Assembly: GCF_006542665.1 (NCBI RefSeq) | Contig: NZ_AP019735.1 | Location: 1,674,001 to 1,738,000 of the forward strand | Source of the DNA: Alistipes communis | GTDB lineage: Bacteria; Bacteroidota; Bacteroidia; Bacteroidales; Rikenellaceae | Direction of reading: 5' to 3' | DNA length: 64,000 bases | Shown: piece after piece, positions 44,846 through 52,995 of the stretch | Layout: every line of letters starts with the position of its first letter | How positions within the stretch are numbered: position 1 is the first letter of the stretch | The notes under the pieces: generated by a model | The model's database searches: none | Told to the model about the DNA's origin: nothing | Seen by the model: only the letters and a program-made list of their open reading frames with translations | Translations under genes and position numbers: made by a program

Positions 44846-44922
44846 TCGTCGTAAAACATAAGAAAAACATACTTTTTGCGTTGAATACCTGAAAAGAAGT
44901 TTATCGGCGAGGTAAAATCGAC

Positions 44923-44983
44923 CGTTTTCGTTAAGCCGAGCGCAGAGCCGAACTTGTTCGGACTATGCCGAGGCGAGAAAACG
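44923..44983 (+). repeat. Hairpin repeat, promoterless copy
   Basis: CGTTTTCGTTAAGCCGAG, CGCAGAG, hairpin CCGAA-CTTG-TTCGG, then ACTATGCCGAGGCGAG and AAAACG. It is the first of two tandem copies in the 380-bp gap between prfC and the efflux operon. Confidence 0.85.
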
Positions 44984-44998
44984 AAGAGAGAAACTCAC

Positions 44999-45058
44999 CG
45001 TTTTCGTTAAGCCGAGCGCAGAGCCGCGCTTGCGCGAGCTTTGCCGAGGCGAGAAAAT
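44999..45058 (+). repeat. Hairpin repeat, promoterless copy
   Basis: The flanks are identical to the preceding copy, but the hairpin is CGCGC-TT-GCGCG. Both arms differ while pairing is kept. The rest of the 44846-45170 gap holds only the efflux promoter and leader. Confidence 0.85.
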
Positions 45059-45079
45059 TAAGAATGAAATTCACCGGTT

Positions 45080-45112
45080 TTTGCCCGTTTTTCGCGGGAA
45101 ATCGTATCTTTG
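45080..45112 (+). promoter_or_regulatory. Promoter of the RND efflux operon
   Basis: TTTG (45080-45083), a 21-nt spacer and TATCTTTG (45105-45112). It is followed by a short leader with a TGCGG / CCGCA hairpin. Confidence 0.75.
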
Positions 45113-45170
45113 CGGCATTGAAATGCGGGTATCTCCGCAGAAGTAAGTTTGAAAATAAGATTGGGCAGGT

Positions 45171-46388
45171 ATGAATCCGAAGGTTGACAAATGGGTGCGT
45201 AAAGCCGGTTCGTGGTGCGAAAAGGCTTGTCCGCAAACCCGAAGCGGGTGGATCATGATCGCGTTGACGGCGGTCGTCATTGTGGCCGGTGTCGTGTGGC
45301 TGCTCCGTCCTCGAAGCGAGGCGGTGCACTATCCGATCGTGGCGGTCGAGCCGGTCGCCACGCAGAACGTGGAGATCTACGGCGAGTTCGTGGGGCGCAT
45401 CCGTGCGCAGCAGTTCGTCGAGGTGCGGGCCCGCGTGGAGGGTTATCTCGAACGGATGCTCTTCCGCGAGGGAAGCTACGTGAAGAAGGGGCAGACGCTC
45501 TTCATCATCGACCCCAAGATCTACCGCGCCCGCGTGGACAAGGCCAAGGCGCAGCTCAACAAGGATCGCGCACTGGCCCAGAAGGCCGAGCGCGACCTAA
45601 AACGCATCCGCCCGCTCTATGCGCAGAATGCCGCCAGCCAGCTCGATCTGGACAATGCGACGGCCGCCTACGAGAGCGCGACAGCCAACGTGCTGATGAG
45701 CGAAGCCGACCTGATGCAGGCGGCCACGGCGCTGGGCTATACCACCGTACAGTCGCCCATCACGGGCTATATCAGCGCCAGCAACGCCGACATCGGAACC
45801 CTCGTGGGGCCGGGCGGCAAGTCGCTGCTGGCGACCATCGTCAAGAGCGATACGGTGCGTGTCGATTTCAGCATGACCGGCATGGATTACCTGCGCAGCA
45901 AGGAGCGCAATGTCAATCTGGGGCAGAAGGATTCCACGCGCCGCTGGAACCCCTACATCACCGTCACCCTGCCCGACAACTCGCGCTATCCGCTGCGGGG
46001 GCTGGTCGATTTCGCCGACCCGCAGGTCGACCCCGAGACGGGAACCTTCTCCGTGCGCGCCGAGATGCCCAACCCCGACCATATCCTGCTGCCCGGCCAG
46101 TTCACCAAGGTCAAGCTGCTGCTCGACGTGCGTGAGAACGCCGTGGTCGTACCGTCCAAGGCGATCGTGATCGAGAAAGGCGGTGCCTACATCTTCGTCG
46201 TGCGGCCCGACAGCGTCGTCGAAAAACGTTTTATCGAGACGGGGCCCGAGCTGGACAACAAGACGGTGGTCGAACGCGGTCTGCTCTCCGGCGAACGGAT
46301 CGTCGTGGAGGGTTACCACAAACTCAATCACGGTATGCGCGTCGAGGCGGTCGAGCCCCGGCGCGACAATGGCGTGGCATCCAATTAA
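45171..46388 (+). CDS. RND efflux periplasmic adaptor subunit (AcrA-like)
   Basis: The 405-residue protein has one N-terminal membrane anchor (about 28-46). The lipoyl/hairpin/beta-barrel order of membrane-fusion proteins follows: EVRARVEGYLERMLFREGSYVKKGQ split around the hairpin, SPITGYISASNADIGTLVGPG (lipoyl), and a beta-barrel with DPETGTFSVRAEMPNP. It bridges the inner-membrane pump and the outer-membrane channel. It is the first gene of a three-gene operon with the pump 9 bp downstream. No regulator is adjacent. Confidence 0.93.
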   Translation: MNPKVDKWVRKAGSWCEKACPQTRSGWIMIALTAVVIVAGVVWLLRPRSEAVHYPIVAVEPVATQNVEIYGEFVGRIRAQQFVEVRARVEGYLERMLFREGSYVKKGQTLFIIDPKIYRARVDKAKAQLNKDRALAQKAERDLKRIRPLYAQNAASQLDLDNATAAYESATANVLMSEADLMQAATALGYTTVQSPITGYISASNADIGTLVGPGGKSLLATIVKSDTVRVDFSMTGMDYLRSKERNVNLGQKDSTRRWNPYITVTLPDNSRYPLRGLVDFADPQVDPETGTFSVRAEMPNPDHILLPGQFTKVKLLLDVRENAVVVPSKAIVIEKGGAYIFVVRPDSVVEKRFIETGPELDNKTVVERGLLSGERIVVEGYHKLNHGMRVEAVEPRRDNGVASN

Positions 46389-46397
46389 CGACAGCCT

Positions 46398-49300
46398 ATG
46401 AAGAGCGATTTCTTTATCGACCGGCCGGTCTTTTCGACCGTTCTCTCGGTCATCATCGTCATCGTGGGCGTCATCGGACTGGCGCTGCTGCCCATCGACC
46501 AGTATCCCAAGATCGTCCCGCCCGTGGTGAAGGTGAGCGCCTCCTATCCGGGCGCCAGCGCCCAGACCGTGACGCAGGCGGTGGCCACGCCGATCGAACA
46601 GGAGCTCAACGGTACGCCGGGGATGCTCTACATGGAGTCGTCGTCGACCAACTCCGGCGGCTTCACCGCCACGATCACCTTCGACATCGACACCGATGCC
46701 GACCTGGCGGCCGTCGAGGTGCAGAACCGCGTGAAGCTGGCCGAAAGCCGGCTGCCGGCCGAGGTGGTGCAGAACGGCATCTCGGTCGAGAAACAGGCGT
46801 CGAGCAAACTGCTGACGATCACGCTGCTGTCGTCGGATCCCAAGTTCGACGAAATCTACCTGAGCAACTACGCGACGCTCAACGTGCTGGACATGCTGCG
46901 GCGCGTGCCGGGCGTGGGCAGCGTCTCGAACGTCGGATCGCGCTACTACGCCATGCAGATCTGGGTGCTGCCCGACCGGCTGGCCAATCTGGGGCTGACG
47001 GTGCAGGACTTGCAGCGGGCATTGAAGGATCAGAACCGCGAATCGGCCGCCGGCGTGCTCGGACAGCAGCCCATGACCGATCTCGATGTGACGATCCCCA
47101 TTACGGCGCAGGGGCGTTTGTCGTCGGTGGGCGAGTTCGAGGAGATCGTCGTCCGCGCCAACCCCGACGGCTCGATCATCCGCCTGCGCGACGTGGCGCG
47201 CGTTTCGCTCGAAGCGTCGTCCTATAACACCGAGAGCGGTATCAACGGGGGAAATGCCGCGGTGCTCAACATCAACATGCTGCCGGGCGCCAACGCCATG
47301 GAGGTGGCCGACGCGGTGAAAGAGGCCATGGAGGAGATCAGCCGCAACTTCCCCGAAGGAATCTCCTACCAGATACCGTTCGACATGACGACCTATATCT
47401 CCGAGTCGATCCACCACGTCTATCAGACCCTGTTCGAGGCGTTGCTGCTGGTGATTCTGGTGGTCTTCCTTTCGTTGCAGAACTGGCGCGCGACGCTCAT
47501 CCCGATCGTGGCGGTGCCGATCTCGCTGATCGGAACCTTCGGCGTGATGCTCGTCTTCGGGTTCTCGCTGAACATGATGACGCTGCTGGGCCTGATTCTG
47601 GCCATCGGTATCGTCGTGGACGACGCGATCGTGGTGGTCGAGAACGTCGAGCGCATCATGGAACAGGAACGGCTGTCGCCCTACGAAGCGACCAAGAAGG
47701 CCATGGCGTCGCTCGGCGGCGCGCTCATCGCCATGTCGCTCGTGTTGTGCGCCGTCTTCGTGCCGGTGAGCTTCCTGGCCGGCATCACGGGGCAGCTCTA
47801 CCGGCAGTTCACCATTACGATCGCCGTGTCGGTCATCATCTCCACCGTCGTGGCGCTGACGCTCAGTCCGGTGATGTGCGCCTATTTCCTGCGCCCCGAC
47901 AACGGACGCCGCAAACCCAAACTGTTCCGGCGTATCAACTACTGGCTGCGGCGCGGCAATACGGTCTACCAGCGAGGAATCCGCGGCAGCCTGCGCCATT
48001 CGCGGCGGATGCTGGCGGCCTTCGGCATCCTGCTCGTCGGCATCTGGCTGATGAACCGCATCACGCCGCAGAGTTTCATGCCCAAGGAGGACCAGGGCTA
48101 TTTCACCGTCGAGCTGGAACTTCCCGAAGGGGCGACGCTCGAACGGACGCGTCGTGTGACGGATCGTGCGATGAAGTACCTGATGGGCCTTTCCGACGTG
48201 GAGTATGTGCTCAATGTGACGGGGTCGTCGCCCCGACTGGGCAGCAATCAGGCGCACAGCCAGCTGACGGTGATTCTCAAACCGTGGGGCGACCGTACGT
48301 CGGAGAGCATCGACGAACTGATGGAGGAGGTGCGCGACGAGCTGTCGCTCTATCCCGAGAGCAAGGTCTACCTAAGTTCGCCCGCCGTCATCCCGGGTCT
48401 GGGTACTTCGGGCGGCTTCGAGATGGTGCTCGAAGCGCGCGGCGACCGCACCTATACCGACTTGCAGCAGGCCGTCGACACGCTGATGTATTACGCTGAG
48501 CGGCGTCCCGAACTGGCGGGGCTGTCGTCGTCGATGCAGAGCGACATTCCGCAGCTCTACTACGACGTCGACCGCGACAAGGCGCAACTGCTGGGCGTGT
48601 CGATGTCCGATGTCTTCTCGACGCTCAAAACCTTCACAGGTTCGGTCTATGTCAACGACTTCAACATGTTCAACCGTATCTACCGCGTCTACGTTCAGGC
48701 CGAGGCGCCCTACCGTGCGCACCAGAGCAATCTCGACCTCTTCCATGTGCGGGGCAACGGCGGTGCGATGATCCCCGTCACGGCCCTCGGTACGACGCAC
48801 TACACGACCGGGCCCGGTACGATCCGCCGCTTCAACATGTTCAATGCCGCGACCATCTCGGGCGAGGCGGCGCACGGTTACAGTTCGGGACAGGCGATGG
48901 AGGCGCTCGAACAGATCGTGCGCGAGCACTTGCCGGCCAATATCGGCGTCGAGTGGAGCGGCCTGTCGTATCAGGAGAAACACGCCAGCGGCCAGACGGG
49001 GCTGGTACTGGCGCTGGCGCTGCTCTTCGTCTTCTTGTTCCTCGCCGCGCAGTACGAAAGCTGGTCGGTGCCGGTGGCGGTGATCCTGTCGCTGCCGATC
49101 GCGGGACTGGGCGCCTATGTGGGCAACTGGCTCTGCGGACTGGAAAACAATATCTATTTCCAGATCGGACTGGTGATGCTGGTGGGTCTGGTGGCCAAGA
49201 ACGCCATCCTGATCGTCGAGTTCGCCAAGGAGGAGGTCGACCGCGGCGGCGATCTGGTGCAGTCGGCGCTGCACGCCGCGCGGCTGCGTTTCCGCCCGAT

Positions 49301-49511
49301 CGTGATGACATCGCTGGCCTTCATCCTGGGTATGCTACCGCTGGTCTTCGCTTCGGGGCCCGGATCGGCGAGCCGCCAGGGAATCGGTACGGGTGTCTTC
49401 TTCGGTATGCTGGTGGCGATCTCCGTGGGTATCGTCTTCGTCCCCTTCTTCTTCGTGTGGGTCTACCGCATCAAGGATAAATTCAAACGCGTGAGCCATG
49501 AAAAGAGATAA
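46398..49511 (+). CDS. RND multidrug efflux permease (AcrB/HAE1 family)
   Basis: The 1037-residue inner-membrane pump has 12 transmembrane helices and two large periplasmic loops. The start FFIDRPVFSTVLSVIIVIVG is typical. The proton-relay Asp pair lies in GIVVDDAIVVVENVER. The drug-binding porter segments and the C-terminal VGLVAKNAILIVEFA repeat half are present. It exports drugs, bile salts or other amphiphiles using the proton gradient. The downstream channel gene starts 14 bp before its stop. The substrate range cannot be read from sequence. Confidence 0.96.
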   Translation: MKSDFFIDRPVFSTVLSVIIVIVGVIGLALLPIDQYPKIVPPVVKVSASYPGASAQTVTQAVATPIEQELNGTPGMLYMESSSTNSGGFTATITFDIDTDADLAAVEVQNRVKLAESRLPAEVVQNGISVEKQASSKLLTITLLSSDPKFDEIYLSNYATLNVLDMLRRVPGVGSVSNVGSRYYAMQIWVLPDRLANLGLTVQDLQRALKDQNRESAAGVLGQQPMTDLDVTIPITAQGRLSSVGEFEEIVVRANPDGSIIRLRDVARVSLEASSYNTESGINGGNAAVLNINMLPGANAMEVADAVKEAMEEISRNFPEGISYQIPFDMTTYISESIHHVYQTLFEALLLVILVVFLSLQNWRATLIPIVAVPISLIGTFGVMLVFGFSLNMMTLLGLILAIGIVVDDAIVVVENVERIMEQERLSPYEATKKAMASLGGALIAMSLVLCAVFVPVSFLAGITGQLYRQFTITIAVSVIISTVVALTLSPVMCAYFLRPDNGRRKPKLFRRINYWLRRGNTVYQRGIRGSLRHSRRMLAAFGILLVGIWLMNRITPQSFMPKEDQGYFTVELELPEGATLERTRRVTDRAMKYLMGLSDVEYVLNVTGSSPRLGSNQAHSQLTVILKPWGDRTSESIDELMEEVRDELSLYPESKVYLSSPAVIPGLGTSGGFEMVLEARGDRTYTDLQQAVDTLMYYAERRPELAGLSSSMQSDIPQLYYDVDRDKAQLLGVSMSDVFSTLKTFTGSVYVNDFNMFNRIYRVYVQAEAPYRAHQSNLDLFHVRGNGGAMIPVTALGTTHYTTGPGTIRRFNMFNAATISGEAAHGYSSGQAMEALEQIVREHLPANIGVEWSGLSYQEKHASGQTGLVLALALLFVFLFLAAQYESWSVPVAVILSLPIAGLGAYVGNWLCGLENNIYFQIGLVMLVGLVAKNAILIVEFAKEEVDRGGDLVQSALHAARLRFRPIVMTSLAFILGMLPLVFASGPGSASRQGIGTGVFFGMLVAISVGIVFVPFFFVWVYRIKDKFKRVSHEKR

Positions 49512-50895
49512 GATCGTTTACGGGGCGCTGCTGTGCGGCGTCGTACTGCTCTGCAATTCCTGTATGCTGGGGCGCCGTCAGATCAAGAGCCCCGAACTGG
49601 AACTGCCGGCTACGGTCGTGGCCGATGCGACCGATTCGCTGACGATGGCCGACATGGCGTGGTGGAACGTCTACTCCGATTCGACGCTCACGGCGCTGAT
49701 CGAACGCACGCTCGAACGCAATAAGGACATGCTGGCCGCTTCGGCCCGCGTGCGCCGGATGCGTGCGCTCGGCCGCGTGGCGCGCGCCGACCAGTTGCCG
49801 TCGGTATCGGGGCAGCTGGCGGCCGATACCGAGCACAACGATTACGACGGAGAGGCAGCGAAGAATGACCCCGAATTCGACGCCAAGGTCTCGTTGGCGT
49901 GGGAGCTCGATCTGTGGGGCAATCTACGCTGGGCCAACCGGAAGGCCGTGGCCGAGTACCTGGCTACGGTCGATGCGCAGCGCGCGTTGCAGATGACGCT
50001 CGTGGCCGAAGTGGCGACCGCCTATTATGAATTGGTGGCGCTCGATCAGGAGTTGAGCATCGTGCGGCGCACGCTTCAAACCCGCAAGGAGGGGGTGCGG
50101 CAGGCGCGCCTGCGTTTCGAGGGCGGACTGACCTCCGAGACGGCGTTGCAACAGGCGAAGGTGGAGTTGGCCAGTACGGCCACGCTCATTCCCGGACTCG
50201 AAAGTCGCATCGCGCTCAAAGAGCACCAGATCGCCCTGCTGGCAGGTGCCTATCCCACGCTGCGCATCGACCGGCAGACGATGGAGATGCATGCACGGCT
50301 GCCCGAACGGTTGAAGGTGGGGCTGCCTTCGGAGCTGTTGAAGCGGCGTCCCGACCTGCGGCAGAGCGAACAGACGCTGCGTGCGGCCGAAGCGGCGATG
50401 GGGATGGCATCCGCCGACCGCTTCCCGCGCATCACCTTCTCGCTGACGGGCGGTTGGGAGAACGACGACCTCAAAGGGCTCTTTTCGTCGCCCTTCTCCT
50501 ACGTGAACGGGTCGCTCGTGTCGCCGCTCTTCTCGTTCGGCAAGAAAAAGGCGAAATACAAGGCTGCGCTGGCCGCCTGCGATGAGGCGCGGCTCAATTA
50601 TGAACAGAAGGTGTTGGAAGCTTTCCGCGAGGTCAACGATGCGGTGGTGACCTACCGCAATGTTCGTACGGCGGCAGCGCTGAAACGCGATTTGCAGCAG
50701 GCGGCGCAGAAGTACGTGGAGCTGGCGCAGCTGCAATATTTCAACGGCGTAATCAACTACCTCGACGTGCTGGATGCCCAGCGCAAGTACTTCGACGCGC
50801 AGATCGGACTGAGCAACGCCGTGCGCGACGAACACCTGGCGATGGTCGACCTCTACAAGGCGCTCGGCGGCGGCTGGGGCGTCGAACGAGAGTAG
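49498..50895 (+). CDS. TolC-like outer-membrane efflux lipoprotein (NodT family)
   Basis: The 465-residue outer-membrane factor has a lipobox (LLCNSCMLG). Two repeats of the outer-membrane efflux helical hairpin follow (about 60-250 and 270-455), with ELDLWGNLRWANRKA and LLKRRPDLRQSEQTLRAAEA as family marks. The C-terminal YLDVLDAQRKYFDAQIGLSNA is also typical. It completes the tripartite pump with the two upstream genes. A bidirectional terminator follows. Confidence 0.94.
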   Translation: MKRDKIVYGALLCGVVLLCNSCMLGRRQIKSPELELPATVVADATDSLTMADMAWWNVYSDSTLTALIERTLERNKDMLAASARVRRMRALGRVARADQLPSVSGQLAADTEHNDYDGEAAKNDPEFDAKVSLAWELDLWGNLRWANRKAVAEYLATVDAQRALQMTLVAEVATAYYELVALDQELSIVRRTLQTRKEGVRQARLRFEGGLTSETALQQAKVELASTATLIPGLESRIALKEHQIALLAGAYPTLRIDRQTMEMHARLPERLKVGLPSELLKRRPDLRQSEQTLRAAEAAMGMASADRFPRITFSLTGGWENDDLKGLFSSPFSYVNGSLVSPLFSFGKKKAKYKAALAACDEARLNYEQKVLEAFREVNDAVVTYRNVRTAAALKRDLQQAAQKYVELAQLQYFNGVINYLDVLDAQRKYFDAQIGLSNAVRDEHLAMVDLYKALGGGWGVERE

Positions 50896-50922
50896 TTCCG
50901 GCCGATACGGATTGCCTGTCAC

Positions 50923-50950
50923 CTGCCCGCCGAGCGCTGCCGGCGGGCAG
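50923..50950. terminator. Terminator between the efflux operon and the D-lactate dehydrogenase gene
   Basis: The perfect 10-bp stem CTGCCCGCCG / CGGCGGGCAG has an 8-nt loop between convergent genes. The T tail is weak on the plus strand. Confidence 0.7.
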
Positions 50951-50952
50951 TG

Positions 50953-51954
50953 TTATTTCGTGACGGCGTTCACGAGCGGCCGGCCGTCGAAAAAATCCTT
51001 GATATTTTGCAGCGTAGTCTCGGTGATGTTGTGCATCGCCTCGGCCGTGAAGAAGGCCTGGTGCGACGTGACGATCACGTTGGGGAAGAGCAGCAGCCGC
51101 GCCAGCGTGTCGTCGTCGATGATCGAGTCCGACCGGTCTTCGTAGAAGTAGTCGCCTTCCTCCTCGTAGACGTCCAGCCCCGCCGCGCCGACCTGCTTGC
51201 TTTTGAGCGCTTCGATCAGCGCTTCGGTCTGGATAAGCTGTCCGCGGCCGGTGTTGACGATCATCACGCCGCGTTTCATGCGGGCGATCGAGGTCTCGTT
51301 GACGAGGTGCTTCGTCTCGTTGGTGAGCGGGCAGTGGAGCGTGATGATGTCCGAACGGCGGTAGAGTTCGTCGAGCGAGACGTAGGCGATGCCCGTCTCG
51401 CGGGCGAAAACGCCGTCGGGGTAGGGGTCGTAGGCCAGAACTTCCATGCCGAATCCGAGCAGGATACGGATGACGATGCGGGCGATCTTGCCCGTGCCGA
51501 TCACCCCGACGGTCTTGCCGTTCATATCGAATCCCATGAGTCCTTGCAGCGAGAAGTTGCCGTCGCGCGTGCGCCAGCTTGCGCGCGGGATCTTGCGGTT
51601 GAGCGAGAGCATCATCGCCACCGTGTACTCCGCGACGGCATGGGGCGAATAGGCGGGTACGCGCACGACGGGGATGTTGAAGGTCCGCGCGGCTTCCAGG
51701 TCGACGTTGTTGTAACCGGCACAGCGCAGCGCCAGCAGTCGCACGCCGTTGCGTGCCAGTTCGCGCATCACTTCGGCGTCGGCCGTATCGTTGACGAAGA
51801 TACACGCCGCCTGCGCGCCGTGCGTGGCGACGACCGTCTGACGGCTGAGATGGCCTTTGAAATAGCGGAATTCGAATCCGAAATCGCGGTTCAGTGCGTC
51901 GAACGACTCCTGTTCGTAGGGTTGCGTCCCGAAGAAGGTGACGATGGGTTTCAT
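50953..51954 (-). CDS. D-lactate dehydrogenase-like 2-hydroxyacid dehydrogenase
   Basis: The 333-residue NAD-dependent 2-hydroxyacid dehydrogenase has substrate-side RCAGYNNVD and the Rossmann core GKTVGVIGTGKIARIV. The catalytic Arg is in VNTGRGQLI, the Glu in GLDVYEEEGDYFYED, and the His in VIVTSHQAFFT. The set matches fermentative D-lactate dehydrogenases. It would regenerate NAD by reducing pyruvate. The start MKPIVTFFG (ATG complementary to 51952-51954) was chosen over an upstream in-frame Met. Confidence 0.9.
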   Translation of the reverse strand: MKPIVTFFGTQPYEQESFDALNRDFGFEFRYFKGHLSRQTVVATHGAQAACIFVNDTADAEVMRELARNGVRLLALRCAGYNNVDLEAARTFNIPVVRVPAYSPHAVAEYTVAMMLSLNRKIPRASWRTRDGNFSLQGLMGFDMNGKTVGVIGTGKIARIVIRILLGFGMEVLAYDPYPDGVFARETGIAYVSLDELYRRSDIITLHCPLTNETKHLVNETSIARMKRGVMIVNTGRGQLIQTEALIEALKSKQVGAAGLDVYEEEGDYFYEDRSDSIIDDDTLARLLLFPNVIVTSHQAFFTAEAMHNITETTLQNIKDFFDGRPLVNAVTK

Positions 51955-52173
51955 GGCTCTTGCGTTTTGTCTTGTTGTTCTAACGTAAAACGATGCCGGC
52001 AAATTACCTGCCGGAGTCTGAAAATCGGCGTGTCGGAGCCGAAAAGCAGATCTGACGTGAGAACCGTCGATAAGATTGCAGGGAGAATGGCTCGCAGTTC
52101 TTTCATTTCATGGGTATGCAGTGCAGAAAAGCGATTCGGATATGCGGGAACTGCCTGTTATCGGCCGGACAAA

Positions 52174-52212
52174 AAAATCACCGCGACCCGTTTTTCGGGT
52201 CGCGGTGATTTT
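52174..52212. terminator. Terminator of hsp20
   Basis: The perfect 17-bp stem AAAATCACCGCGACCCG and its complement have loop TTTTT, and A/T runs on both ends allow use in both directions. Confidence 0.93.
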
Positions 52213-52247
52213 CGAAGATATTCCTTCCGTGGAATTTCGGACGGACG

Positions 52248-52706
52248 TTATTTGATTTCGATCTGGTGCGAAACCGGCGCGGCCGGAGTCACCTCCTTTT
52301 TGGGCAGGTCGATCGTCAGCACACCGTTCTCGACCTTGGCCGAAATTTTCTGGCGGTCTACGTCGTCGGGCAGCGAGAAACTCTGCTGGAACGAGGTGTA
52401 GGAGAATTCGCGCCGCAGGTAGGTTCCCCTATGTCCCTCCTTCTTGTCCTTGTCGCCTTCCTTCTCCTCCTTCTCGCTGCGTTTTTCGAGCGAAATGACC
52501 AGCTCGTTGTCGGCGTTTACGTTCACCTTGAAGTCCTCCTTCGTCGTGCCCGGAACAGCCAGTTCCACACGGAAGTCCTTCTCGTTCTCGATGATGTTGA
52601 TCGCAGGCACCGAAGCGTGTTTGTGCTGCATACCCATCCACTCGTCGCCGAAAAAGTCGTTGAACAGACTCGGCAACCAATTCTGATTTCTCATTACAGG
52701 CATCAT
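52248..52706 (-). CDS. Small heat-shock protein, Hsp20/alpha-crystallin family
   Basis: The 152-residue chaperone has a short N-terminal arm (LPSLFNDFFGDEWM). The alpha-crystallin domain (about 36-140) shows VELAVPGTTKEDFKVNVN, FSLPDDVDRQKISAKVENG and VLTIDLPK (the conserved GVLTI signature). A C-terminal HQIEIK (IxI-like) tail follows. A Lys/Glu-rich insert (about 76-92) sits in the loop. It holds unfolding proteins during stress. A strong ribosome-binding site (GAGGAGG, complementary to about 52715-52721) precedes it. Its promoter is of sigma-54 type, unlike the other genes here. Confidence 0.95.
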   Translation of the reverse strand: MMPVMRNQNWLPSLFNDFFGDEWMGMQHKHASVPAINIIENEKDFRVELAVPGTTKEDFKVNVNADNELVISLEKRSEKEEKEGDKDKKEGHRGTYLRREFSYTSFQQSFSLPDDVDRQKISAKVENGVLTIDLPKKEVTPAAPVSHQIEIK

Positions 52707-52829
52707 AATTTTGTCCTCCTCAGGTTTATTTGGTTATACATTGTTTTCGTCGTCTCGTGTCCGGAACTTCGTCCCGCCGTTCCGTATGCCGGCGTTCGCT
52801 CGTCCCGTCCGGGATTCGACATGCTAAGG

Positions 52830-52845
52830 AGCAAACCGCGTGCCA
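52830..52845 (-). promoter_or_regulatory. Sigma-54 (RpoN) promoter of hsp20
   Basis: The minus strand reads TGGCACG-CGGT-TTGCT, which equals the sigma-54 consensus TGGCACG-N4-TTGC(A/T) at every specified base. There are exactly 10 nt between the -24 GG and -12 GC. Transcription would start near 52818, giving a leader of about 110 nt before hsp20. Confidence 0.82.
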
Positions 52846-52865
52846 CTGCCTGCGAGCGGAAATTT

Positions 52866-52933
52866 TGTCAATTCATGACACGAAATGGCAGCGTGTCGTG
52901 CTCTTTTGTCCTGTCGTTGACAGATTGACACGA
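52866..52933 (-). promoter_or_regulatory. Candidate activator-binding region upstream of the sigma-54 promoter
   Basis: Two short palindromes, TGTCA-ATTCA-TGACA (52866-52880) and CTGTC-GTT-GACAG (52911-52923), lie here. A direct repeat TGACACGA (52876-52883 and 52926-52933) is also present, 20-90 bp upstream of the -24 element. This is the expected place for a sigma-54 enhancer-binding protein. Confidence 0.55.
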
Positions 52934-52995
52934 CGAATGACAGCGGGCGACGCATCCGACGTCGCCCGCTGCCGTTTTCGATTCGCCCGCAGCGG

